Positions 24,908 to 31,991 of a DNA stretch of 42,631 nt are shown one piece after another. A program made the translations under genes and the position numbers. This stretch comes from Blastomonas sp. AAP53. GTDB lineage: Bacteria > Pseudomonadota > Alphaproteobacteria > Sphingomonadales > Sphingomonadaceae. The notes under the pieces are model-generated. The model saw only the letters and a program-made list of their open reading frames with translations, searched no databases and was not told the DNA's origin. The number at the start of each line of letters is the position of its first letter. Within the stretch, counting starts at the first letter, position 1. Location: the NCBI RefSeq assembly GCF_000331245.1, contig NZ_ANFZ01000017.1, forward strand, positions 1 through 42,631. The letters run 5' to 3'.

Positions 24908-26305
24908 TTAATTGTCGGAGCCGTTCCAGATCGAGACCTGCTGTTCGATATAGCTCTGGGTCGAACGCAGGATGGTCAGCTGCCGGTCCATGTCGCCGAA
25001 GGTCTTTTCGAGCAGTTCGCGATAGCGGTCGCTGTCTTCCTGAACCTTTTCCAGCGCCTTGGTCAGGTCAGAAGCCAGCTTGTTGAGCCTGTTCTGCGCG
25101 CCGACCAGCGCTCCATCGGGGGATTTGAGCGCGGTCTTGATGTCTTCGAACGCCTTGGCGAGGCCCGGGCTGGTGGCCGTGGGCACCGCCGGTTCCAGCA
25201 TTCTTGCAACGCCTTCGGGATCGGCAGCCAGCGCCTGGTCGAACTTGGTGTTGTCGAGCGTCAACGTACCGTCGCGATTGGTCCTGATGCCGATATCGGC
25301 GAGCGCGCGATAGGCGCCGTCGTCGGTCAGCTGCTTGGTGGTCAGCGATGCCATCGCACGCATCATGTCGCGCGCGGCCCGTTCGCCCGCCAGCGGGCCG
25401 CCGCTGGCACCTTCGGCACCAGGCGCAGTCGCCGAGTTGAGCGCGCCGCGCAGATCGTTGTATGCGGTCACGAACTCTTTCAGCACGTCCTTGACGGTCG
25501 ATGTCGGCTGATCGCCGCTGACGACGATATTGGTGCCCGGCGCTGCCGCCAGCAGGTTGATCCGCACGCCGGGAACGGCGGTATCGATCTGGTTGCTGCT
25601 GTTGGTCACCGTGATGCCGTTGACCTGAACGATGCTGTCGGCAGCTGTCGTCACCGACGTCATCCCCGCCCCGCCTGCAGGCGGATAGGCAAAGGCATCC
25701 AGCGCCGCTGCGCCGCCCGAACCGGTCACGGTGAAGGTGTTGGCCGAGCCTTCCTTGCCGCGCATCACCAGACGCGATCCGCTGTTGTCGGTGACGATGC
25801 TCGCGGTGACACCGCTTTCGGCAGCATTGATCGCATCGCGCAGGCCGGTCAGCGAATTGTTGGTTGCATCGATCGTCACATCGAAGCTGCCCGCCGAGGT
25901 CACGATCGACAAGGTGCCCTCGCCCACGGCAGCGCCAGCGGCATAGGACGATCCGGTCACGATGCTTTGCGCCGATGCGAGCTGGCTCACCTGCAGCGTG
26001 GCGGGCAGCCCCTGGGGCTTCTGGCCCGGAATGAAGTTGGCGGTGGCAAGGTCACCCCGGCTGGACAGCAGGGAGCCCGAAAACTGGCGGCCGTTCAGAA
26101 CTTCGGTCAATGCGGTGGAGAAGGTCTCGAGCGCAGACGACGCTGAAGCGAGTGCCGAGATGCGCGCCTGGTTCAGGTTCTGCTTCTGGCGGACTTCCGA
26201 CTGCTTGGGCTCAAGCGAGGCGTTGACGAGATCGTTTACCAGCGAAGCGCTGTTGACCCCGGTAAAGCCGGTGATGAGATTGGAAATTCCGCTATTGGTG
26301 ACCAT
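24908..26305 (-). CDS. fliD: Flagellar filament cap protein FliD (HAP2)
   Basis: 465 residues. The N-terminal half has SNLITGFTGVNSASLVNDLV and SQLASAQSIVTGSS (FliD N-domain), and the C-terminal half has DVLKEFVTAYNDLRGAL, DIGIRTNRDGTLTLDNTKFD and a coiled-coil tail ending FGDMDRQLTILRSTQSYIEQQ. It is secreted and caps the filament, where flagellin is folded into place. The ATG at 26305 follows AGAGGATACGGC. A sigma-28-type promoter lies 22-48 bases upstream, so fliD and fliS can be transcribed apart from the large operon, as late genes. Confidence 0.96.
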   Translation of the reverse strand: MVTNSGISNLITGFTGVNSASLVNDLVNASLEPKQSEVRQKQNLNQARISALASASSALETFSTALTEVLNGRQFSGSLLSSRGDLATANFIPGQKPQGLPATLQVSQLASAQSIVTGSSYAAGAAVGEGTLSIVTSAGSFDVTIDATNNSLTGLRDAINAAESGVTASIVTDNSGSRLVMRGKEGSANTFTVTGSGGAAALDAFAYPPAGGAGMTSVTTAADSIVQVNGITVTNSSNQIDTAVPGVRINLLAAAPGTNIVVSGDQPTSTVKDVLKEFVTAYNDLRGALNSATAPGAEGASGGPLAGERAARDMMRAMASLTTKQLTDDGAYRALADIGIRTNRDGTLTLDNTKFDQALAADPEGVARMLEPAVPTATSPGLAKAFEDIKTALKSPDGALVGAQNRLNKLASDLTKALEKVQEDSDRYRELLEKTFGDMDRQLTILRSTQSYIEQQVSIWNGSDN

Positions 26306-26326
26306 GGCCGTATCCTCTTGAAGGGG

Positions 26327-26353
26327 TTAACGGCGTGCGTGCCGCGGGGTTAA
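26327..26353 (-). promoter_or_regulatory. Sigma-28 (FliA) promoter of fliD-fliS
   Basis: On the minus strand TTAACCCC, an 11-base spacer and GCCGTTAA precede the fliD start by 21 bases. The spacing and the GCCG-TAA core equal the FliA consensus (TAAAGTTT, 11 bases, GCCGATAA). The same arrangement recurs upstream of both flagellins. Confidence 0.8.
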
Positions 26354-26380
26354 GCGATTTCGGCGCCATGTCTTTCGACA

Positions 26381-27523
26381 TCACGCCTCGGGTTTGCCAT
26401 CCATGTCGAAGCGCAGATCTGCAGGCACCTCCAGCTCGGGCTGACCAAAGCCGACATCCATCTTTTCGTTGATGCGGAAGACGAAGGCGAGCAGCGTGGC
26501 GACCGACATATACAGCCGCTCGTCGATCAGCCCGCCGGGCTTGGAGGTGAAATAGATCGCGCGGGTCAGTTCGGGATAGCGCAGGATCGTCAGACCCTTT
26601 TCCATCGCCAGTTCGCGCATCGCCTGGGCAATCGCACCACGCCCGCGCGCCAGCACCACCGGGGCGGGATCGCGCAAGCGGTCATAGCGCAGCGCAATGG
26701 CGAAGTGGGTCGGGTTGACGAGCATCACGGTGGCCTCTTCCACCGCCTTGCGCGTCGATCCGTTGAGCACCTCGTACTGGCGGCGGCGGACGGCCTGCTT
26801 GAGCTCGGGCGAACCTTCGGTCTCCTTGTGCTCGTCCTTGACCTCCTGCTTGGTCATCTTGAGCTTCTGATTGCGCTGGAACCACTGCGCGGGAACGTCG
26901 ATCAACGCGATCAGGCCCAGACAGCCCGCCATCACCATCAGCGTCATCGAGAACATGTCGCCAAAGGCACCGATGCCGGAGCGCACGTCGCCATGGCCCA
27001 GCTCCGCCATCTGCGGCAGCATTCCCATGATCATCACCACGCCGACCGTGCCCATCAGCACCACCTTGGCGATCGATTTGACCAGTTCGATCAGGCCATG
27101 CGTGCCGAACATGCGCTTGAGCCCCGACATCGGGTTCAGCTTCGATGCCTTGGGCGCCACCGCGCTCCAGCGGAAGCCCAGCGAACCGAGCGATGCGGGC
27201 GTGGCAATGGCAGCGATCAGCAGGAACAGGAACAAACCACCAAACGGCATGGCAAGCGGCGTGATCAGCGTCATGGCACGCTGACCGACGTTGAAATCGG
27301 TCGTCTCGTGAATGTCGAACACCAGCCCTGCGCGCAGCATCGATGCGATCGAGGACACCATCATATCGCCGAACAGCACGAACGCGAGCGTACCGCCGAT
27401 GATGATCATCGCGGTACCCAGTTCCTTGGACTGCAGGACATCGCCCTTCTCGACCGAATCGCGAAGGCGCTTTTCGGTCGGGGCTTCGGTTTTTTCACCG
27501 CCACCTGTGGGCTGATCGGCCAT
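26381..27523 (-). CDS. flhB: Flagellar export gate switch protein FlhB
   Basis: 380 residues. The N-terminal EKTEAPTEKRLRDS is the FlhB/YscU start signature; four membrane segments follow, then the cytoplasmic domain with the self-cleavage site NPTH at residues 270-273. Cleavage there lets the export gate switch from rod/hook to filament substrates together with FliK. The tail after the cleavage domain is short. The gene starts four bases after fliR and ends 75 bases before fliD, where a new promoter sits. Confidence 0.97.
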   Translation of the reverse strand: MADQPTGGGEKTEAPTEKRLRDSVEKGDVLQSKELGTAMIIIGGTLAFVLFGDMMVSSIASMLRAGLVFDIHETTDFNVGQRAMTLITPLAMPFGGLFLFLLIAAIATPASLGSLGFRWSAVAPKASKLNPMSGLKRMFGTHGLIELVKSIAKVVLMGTVGVVMIMGMLPQMAELGHGDVRSGIGAFGDMFSMTLMVMAGCLGLIALIDVPAQWFQRNQKLKMTKQEVKDEHKETEGSPELKQAVRRRQYEVLNGSTRKAVEEATVMLVNPTHFAIALRYDRLRDPAPVVLARGRGAIAQAMRELAMEKGLTILRYPELTRAIYFTSKPGGLIDERLYMSVATLLAFVFRINEKMDVGFGQPELEVPADLRFDMDGKPEA

Positions 27524-27527
27524 CGGC

Positions 27528-28310
27528 TCAGCCCTCCCCCGCCATCACTTCGGATTGCTCGAGCCCCAGTTCCATGGCGCGCATGATGCCGTCTGCCAGC
27601 ACCGGCGCAGCCATGGCGAGCAGCACGATGCCCGCCAGCACGGCCACCGGAATGCCGACCGAGAACAGGTTGAGCTGCGGAGCGGAGCGGGCGAGCATCG
27701 CCATCACCAGCTGCACGATGATCAGCGCTGCACCGACCGGCAAGGCGATGATCAGCCCCATCGAAAACAGCGTGCCGCCAAACTCGACCAGATCGAAGAT
27801 GAGCCGCGGAGACAGGATCGCACCGCCCGGCGGCAGCGATTCATAGCTGTGCACGATGATCGCGATCAGCATCAGGTGCCCGTCCATCGCGAGCAGCAGC
27901 AGCACCGCGATGATCGAAAGGAAGCTGCCGATGACGGGACTGGACTGGCCGCTTTGCGGATCGGCCATGGATGCAAAGCCCAGGCCCATCGCATTGCTGA
28001 TCACTTCGCCGGCGACGAACGCGGAAGAATAGCCGATCTGCAGCGCAAAGCCGATCGCGATGCCGCAGATCATCTCGCCGACGATGAAGACGAAACCGGC
28101 ATAGCTCACCAAAGTGGAGTCCGGCAGGCTGATCTGCACCGAGTTGCTGGCCGCGATTCCGATCATCGCAGAAAGGATGATGCGCACCTGCAGCGGCACG
28201 CTGGTCGCCCCGAAAACCGGCGCGGCAAACAGCGCCGCGCCAGGCCGGATCATCGCCATGATCCAAATCCACAATTGTGCTTCGACATTGGCAAAGCCCG
28301 GTGCGATCAC
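27528..28310 (-). CDS. fliR: Flagellar export gate protein FliR
   Basis: 260 residues from a GTG at 28310 that overlaps the TGA of fliQ (GTGA). This start gives MIAPGFANVEAQLWIWIMAMIRPGAALF, the normal FliR beginning, whereas a later ATG would cut the first helix. Membrane segments and the loop motif FVAGEVISNAMGLGFA, then QSGQSSPVIGSFLS, are typical. It sits with FliP and FliQ at the core of the export gate in the inner membrane. Confidence 0.95.
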   Translation of the reverse strand: MIAPGFANVEAQLWIWIMAMIRPGAALFAAPVFGATSVPLQVRIILSAMIGIAASNSVQISLPDSTLVSYAGFVFIVGEMICGIAIGFALQIGYSSAFVAGEVISNAMGLGFASMADPQSGQSSPVIGSFLSIIAVLLLLAMDGHLMLIAIIVHSYESLPPGGAILSPRLIFDLVEFGGTLFSMGLIIALPVGAALIIVQLVMAMLARSAPQLNLFSVGIPVAVLAGIVLLAMAAPVLADGIMRAMELGLEQSEVMAGEG

Positions 28311-28579
28311 AGCAGAAGGTCCGGAATGCGGCTGAAAATCTCGACAGTGAAATCGGCGATCAGATACAGGATCGATCCGCCGAACAGCGCCAGGATGGCA
28401 CCCAGCACGACCAGCTTGGGCACGAAGCTCAAGGTCGCCTCGTTGATCGAGGTCGCAGCCTGTACCATGCCCAGCAGCACGCCGACCAGCAGCGCGGGGA
28501 TCAGCAGCGGCGCAGACGCCAGCGCGGTGATCCACAGCGTCTGCTGCGCAAGGCCGATGAAATAGTCATTCTGTTCCAT
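28307..28579 (-). CDS. fliQ: Flagellar export gate protein FliQ
   Basis: A 90-residue protein with two transmembrane helices: LAQQTLWITALASAPLLIPA and PKLVVLGAILALFGGSILY, joined by QAATSINEATLSF, which is the conserved FliQ loop. It forms the export gate with FliP and FliR. A 126-base gap with an inverted-repeat element separates it from fliP upstream, unlike most junctions of this operon. Confidence 0.96.
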   Translation of the reverse strand: MEQNDYFIGLAQQTLWITALASAPLLIPALLVGVLLGMVQAATSINEATLSFVPKLVVLGAILALFGGSILYLIADFTVEIFSRIPDLLL

Positions 28580-28610
28580 GTCAGCCAGCCATCCATTCAG
28601 ATTTCCGTTT

Positions 28611-28684
28611 GTCCCGAGCGTGTCGAGGGACGTTGTGGAAACTGTGGCGAATACATCCCTCGACTTCGCTCGGGACAGACGGGG
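28611..28684. repeat. Paired REP-like element forming a long hairpin between fliP and fliQ
   Basis: GTCCCGAGCGTGTCGAGGGA at 28611-28630 and its near-exact inverted copy at 28656-28676 can form a 20-bp stem with one mismatch/bulge around a 25-base loop. The right arm is identical, in inverse orientation, to the element at 17319-17347. It would be transcribed as part of the flagellar operon mRNA. Confidence 0.75.
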
Positions 28685-28705
28685 AGGAGTTTGAAAATGC
28701 CATGG

Positions 28706-29629
28706 TCAGTTCACGAACGAGCCGGCGAGCGAACCCATGGTCAGCGCCCAGCCATCGACGAGCACGAACAGCAGGAGCTTGAACGGCATCGAGATGATCG
28801 TCGGTGACAGCATCATCATGCCCAGCGCCATCAGCGTGGAGGCCACGACAAGGTCGATGACGAGGAACGGCAGGAAGATCATGAAGCCGATCTGAAACGC
28901 GGTCTTCAGCTCGCTGGTGACGAACGCGGGCAGCAGGATCGAGAACGGAATGTCGCGCGGCGCCGCGACCGGCTTGGCCTTCGCCAGGTCCATGAACAGC
29001 TTGAGATCCGTCTGGCGGGTCTGCTTGATCATGAACTTGTGGAATTCTTGACCGGAAATCTCGATGGCGGATTCCAGCTCGATGGTGTCGGCAGCATAAG
29101 GCGCAACCGCGCGGCTGTTGATCTCGGTAAAGGTCGGCGCCATCACGAACATCGACAGGAACAGCGCGAGCCCGATGAGCACCTGGTTGGGCGGCGTCTG
29201 CTGCAGACCCAGCGCCTGGCGCAGGATCGACAGCACGATGATGATCCGCGTGAAGCTGGTCATCATCAGCAACATCGAGGGCAGGATGGTGAGCAGACCC
29301 ATCAGCACGAGGATCTGCAAGGACAAGGTCAGCGGCTTGCCGTTACCCGAAATGTCGTCAAGCGCCTGGCCCAGCGCCTCGGAGGCTCCGGGGGCAGCGG
29401 GGGTTCCCAGCGCGGCGCCATTGGCCGAAGGGGCGGGTGTGGCAGCCGCAGGCGCAGCTCCCGCAGGCGCGGCATTGGCAGGAGCGGCAGCAGCTGGCGC
29501 CGCCGCAGCGGGGGCCGGGGCCTGCTGCGCAATGACCGGGGTTGCAAACAGGATTGCGGACATGGCGATCGCTCGGCCGAGCGACTTCAACCTTCCACCG
29601 CAGGCGGACACCATGGCCAGGATGCTCAT
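28706..29629 (-). CDS. fliP: Flagellar export gate protein FliP with extended N-terminus
   Basis: 307 residues, about 60 longer than usual FliP. Residues 1-35 look like a signal sequence ([14 protein letters not shown]), which FliP normally has. Residues about 36-80 are a low-complexity Ala/Pro stretch not typical of the family. The conserved core then follows: [40 protein letters not shown] and [18 protein letters not shown]. It is the central channel-forming subunit of the export gate. Its ATG overlaps the fliO stop (ATGA). Confidence 0.96.
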   Translation of the reverse strand: MSILAMVSACGGRLKSLGRAIAMSAILFATPVIAQQAPAPAAAAPAAAAPANAAPAGAAPAAATPAPSANGAALGTPAAPGASEALGQALDDISGNGKPLTLSLQILVLMGLLTILPSMLLMMTSFTRIIIVLSILRQALGLQQTPPNQVLIGLALFLSMFVMAPTFTEINSRAVAPYAADTIELESAIEISGQEFHKFMIKQTRQTDLKLFMDLAKAKPVAAPRDIPFSILLPAFVTSELKTAFQIGFMIFLPFLVIDLVVASTLMALGMMMLSPTIISMPFKLLLFVLVDGWALTMGSLAGSFVN

Positions 29630-30000
29630 GCGCCGCGCGCCCGGAAGGCGGCGAGCAAGTCACGCTCGGAGCCGGCCAGCGCCGTCGGGGGGGATGAGAC
29701 GCTGGCCGGTCCGTTTTCGGCATCCGCCCGCGCGATCGTGTCGATCCGCGCGCGCGTTACCGAAATCAGAATTTTCTGTCCGGCAAACTCGACCACTGCG
29801 AGCTTGCCCGAAACTCCCATGCTGACCGTCTCGGTGATCTTCAGCTCGCGCTGCTGGCTACCCATGTCGAGCCGGGCGATCATACCGGGCTGATATTTCC
29901 GGTAGAGCCACAGGCTGCCATAGATCATGCCCGCCATCACCGGCAGCATGATGAGAAGTTTGATGATGTAATAGGTCATGCCGGTCCGCTTCTTGTTCAT
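29626..30000 (-). CDS. fliO: Flagellar assembly protein FliO
   Basis: 124 residues: one membrane helix ([22 protein letters not shown]) followed by a small basic domain with [32 protein letters not shown], given here as parts of the FliO pattern ([18 protein letters not shown]). FliO helps the FliP ring assemble and is weakly conserved, so position just before fliP carries much of the assignment. A second ATG at 29979 is possible. The ribosome site (AGGCGAC) supports 30000. Confidence 0.85.
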   Translation of the reverse strand: MNKKRTGMTYYIIKLLIMLPVMAGMIYGSLWLYRKYQPGMIARLDMGSQQRELKITETVSMGVSGKLAVVEFAGQKILISVTRARIDTIARADAENGPASVSSPPTALAGSERDLLAAFRARGA

Positions 30001-30054
30001 GTCGCCTGCCGCCGGGTGTTCCGGCGGGCGACATGGACCGTAAGCGGACCAGGG

Positions 30055-30405
30055 TCAGACTCGCCGTTCGACCCGTGCCTGGCCGACGTTCTTCGTGATC
30101 ACCTCGGCCACCCGGATTCCGAACCGGCCATCGATGGTCACGACTTCACCTCTTGCAACCAGCGTGCCATTTACGTTGATGTCCAGAAGCTCATTGGCCT
30201 GACGGTCGAGCTCGACCACCGAGCCTTCGGAAAGCTCCATGATTTCGGCCAGGCGCAGCGATGCACTGCCCACCTCGACCGAAAGCCGAACCGGGATGTC
30301 GGCAAGAAAGCGGTAATGATTTGCCGCCTCGTGCAATCCGTTGCCGCCCATGTCGAGAAGCTCTGCAGGGGCGCCCAGCATCGGGGCTTCGCTCATGTCG
30401 CTCAT
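30055..30405 (-). CDS. fliN: Flagellar motor switch protein FliN
   Basis: 116 residues with a C-terminal SpoA/FliN domain: IPVRLSVEVGSASLRLAEIM, then ELDRQANELLDINVNGTLVA and GEVVTIDGRFGIRVAEV. It forms the lower C-ring with FliM, where it helps rotation switching and export-ATPase docking. AGAGGATA precedes the ATG at 30405; an ATG three codons later is also possible. It follows fliM by five bases. Confidence 0.95.
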   Translation of the reverse strand: MSDMSEAPMLGAPAELLDMGGNGLHEAANHYRFLADIPVRLSVEVGSASLRLAEIMELSEGSVVELDRQANELLDINVNGTLVARGEVVTIDGRFGIRVAEVITKNVGQARVERRV

Positions 30406-30410
30406 GGGGG

Positions 30411-31352
30411 TTATCCTCTTTCAATGGTTTCGATGCGGAACGCGGCCAGGCCGTTCTGTTCACCCAGGCTGCCGCGCGCGAAGATGCGGTCGCCGATGAT
30501 CAGCGGCAGGTTGCGCGCCGGTGGAATGGGAATGATGTCGCCGGGCTTGAGATCGGCCAGCTGCGGCAAGGTGAGCACCGGACGCGCCAGCACTGATCGC
30601 GCGGGCAAAGTGACATGGGCGAGCGACTTGGACAGCTGGTCGCGCCAGGCGGGATCGGGCAGTCGCTCGTCCGAAAAGCCGGCGGGCGTCAGGCACTGTT
30701 CGGCAGCCTGCAGGCCATCGAGCGGATAGACGATCTCCAGCTCGTAGCGGACATTGCCGGGCAGGGTGATGCGGAACCGCTGCACCACCATGCGCGCGGT
30801 CGGAGCGGCAACGCGTGCGCCATCGACCGTCGTGGAATGTCCGGCGGGCTGCCACGAGAAGTTGCCAACCTCGTTCCAAGATATGCTGATGCGCTCGCCG
30901 ATCGCCCGGGCAAGCCGACCGATCAGCCGGATGTCGGTCTGGGTAAATTCCTTTTTGGGTGTCGAGGTCTCGCGCGGGGCACCGCCGAAGAACGCATCGA
31001 GCATGGCCGATACGAACACCGGCTCCATCCGCAACAGCACCCGGCCCTGCATGGGCGAGAGCATGAACTGGCTGATGCTGACGAGTTCGGCCTGGCGGTC
31101 GCACCATGCATCGAACTGCGTGAATTCCGGATCATGCGCATCGATACGCAGCTTCACCCCGGCGATCGGCTCAAGGGCGGCACGAAACCCTGCACACAAG
31201 GACCGTCCGACCCGGCGCAACACCGGCACGACCGTCTTCTGGTCCGCATCGGCCTTGGCAAAGCTGTGCTCGGCCGTGCGGCGCTCGGCCTGCGCGGACG
31301 CAAGGCCGTCTGCTTCGTTCGCCGCAAAAGCTGCGGTGCTGGTGTCGGTCAT
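30411..31352 (-). CDS. fliM: Flagellar motor switch protein FliM, atypical N-terminus
   Basis: 313 residues. The middle domain (ISQFMLSPMQGRVLLRMEP, AMLDAFFGG, EFTQTDIRLIGRLARAIGE) and the C-terminal SpoA domain (LPQLADLKPGDIIPI) are clear FliM features. The N-terminal segment that in other FliM proteins carries LSQxEIDALL, the CheY-P docking site, is absent; residues 1-40 are instead Ala-rich and acidic without that motif. FliM links FliG and FliN in the C-ring. It follows fliL by 34 bases. Confidence 0.93.
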   Translation of the reverse strand: MTDTSTAAFAANEADGLASAQAERRTAEHSFAKADADQKTVVPVLRRVGRSLCAGFRAALEPIAGVKLRIDAHDPEFTQFDAWCDRQAELVSISQFMLSPMQGRVLLRMEPVFVSAMLDAFFGGAPRETSTPKKEFTQTDIRLIGRLARAIGERISISWNEVGNFSWQPAGHSTTVDGARVAAPTARMVVQRFRITLPGNVRYELEIVYPLDGLQAAEQCLTPAGFSDERLPDPAWRDQLSKSLAHVTLPARSVLARPVLTLPQLADLKPGDIIPIPPARNLPLIIGDRIFARGSLGEQNGLAAFRIETIERG

Positions 31353-31386
31353 GATCGCTCTTTGCCCTGTTCTACCGGATCACGTT

Positions 31387-31953
31387 TTACTGAACGACGA
31401 AGCTGGTGAAGTAGACGTCCTCGACACCTGCAAAGCCGGTCTTTTCGACAAGCGTATCGTTGATTACCTTCTTGATCTCGCCCTTGAGCACTTCCTTGCC
31501 CTCCAGCGATTCGAGCTGCGTGGAATCAAACTCGCTGAGCGTCATCAGAATGGCCGAGCGGATGGCGATCGTGTGCTCGGTCAGCGCCGCTGGAACCTTG
31601 TCGTCAAAATAGGTGGAAACCGCGAGCGACATCTGGGCAAAGCCGCTGTCACCGCGCAGGTTGGCGGTAAACGGCTCTTCGATGGGCAGGTAGGTTACCT
31701 TGAACTTGGCATCGAGATGGCTGCCGGAGGCGACCTGCTTGAGGCCCGCCGCCTTGGCCGACACCGTCGTGCCGTCCTTCAGCACCACCTTGGGTGCATT
31801 GGGGTCTTCGTGCTCCTTGCCGCCAACCATGCCGGCGGCAAAGAACCCGGCCGCCGCACCGCCGCCGCCCAGGACGACAACGGCGAGCAGAGGAATGAGC
31901 AGCTTCTTGACCAAGCCACCCTTCTTCTTCGGTTCCTTTTCGGTGTCAGCCAT
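31387..31953 (-). CDS. fliL: Flagellar basal body-associated protein FliL
   Basis: 188 residues: a basic cytoplasmic start (MADTEKEPKKKGGLVKK), one membrane helix (LLIPLLAVVVLGGGGAAAG) and a periplasmic domain with IRSAILMTLSEFDSTQLES, as in FliL. It surrounds the stator units and supports torque. A 38-base gap separates it from fliK. Confidence 0.94.
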   Translation of the reverse strand: MADTEKEPKKKGGLVKKLLIPLLAVVVLGGGGAAAGFFAAGMVGGKEHEDPNAPKVVLKDGTTVSAKAAGLKQVASGSHLDAKFKVTYLPIEEPFTANLRGDSGFAQMSLAVSTYFDDKVPAALTEHTIAIRSAILMTLSEFDSTQLESLEGKEVLKGEIKKVINDTLVEKTGFAGVEDVYFTSFVVQ

Positions 31954-31991
31954 CTTTAGAGTCCCTCAAGAAAATTCATTGGTTCAGATGT

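Noticed and set aside
24797-26146. 449-codon plus-strand frame opposite fliD
   Set aside because: Shadow of fliD, in the middle of a continuous minus-strand flagellar operon.
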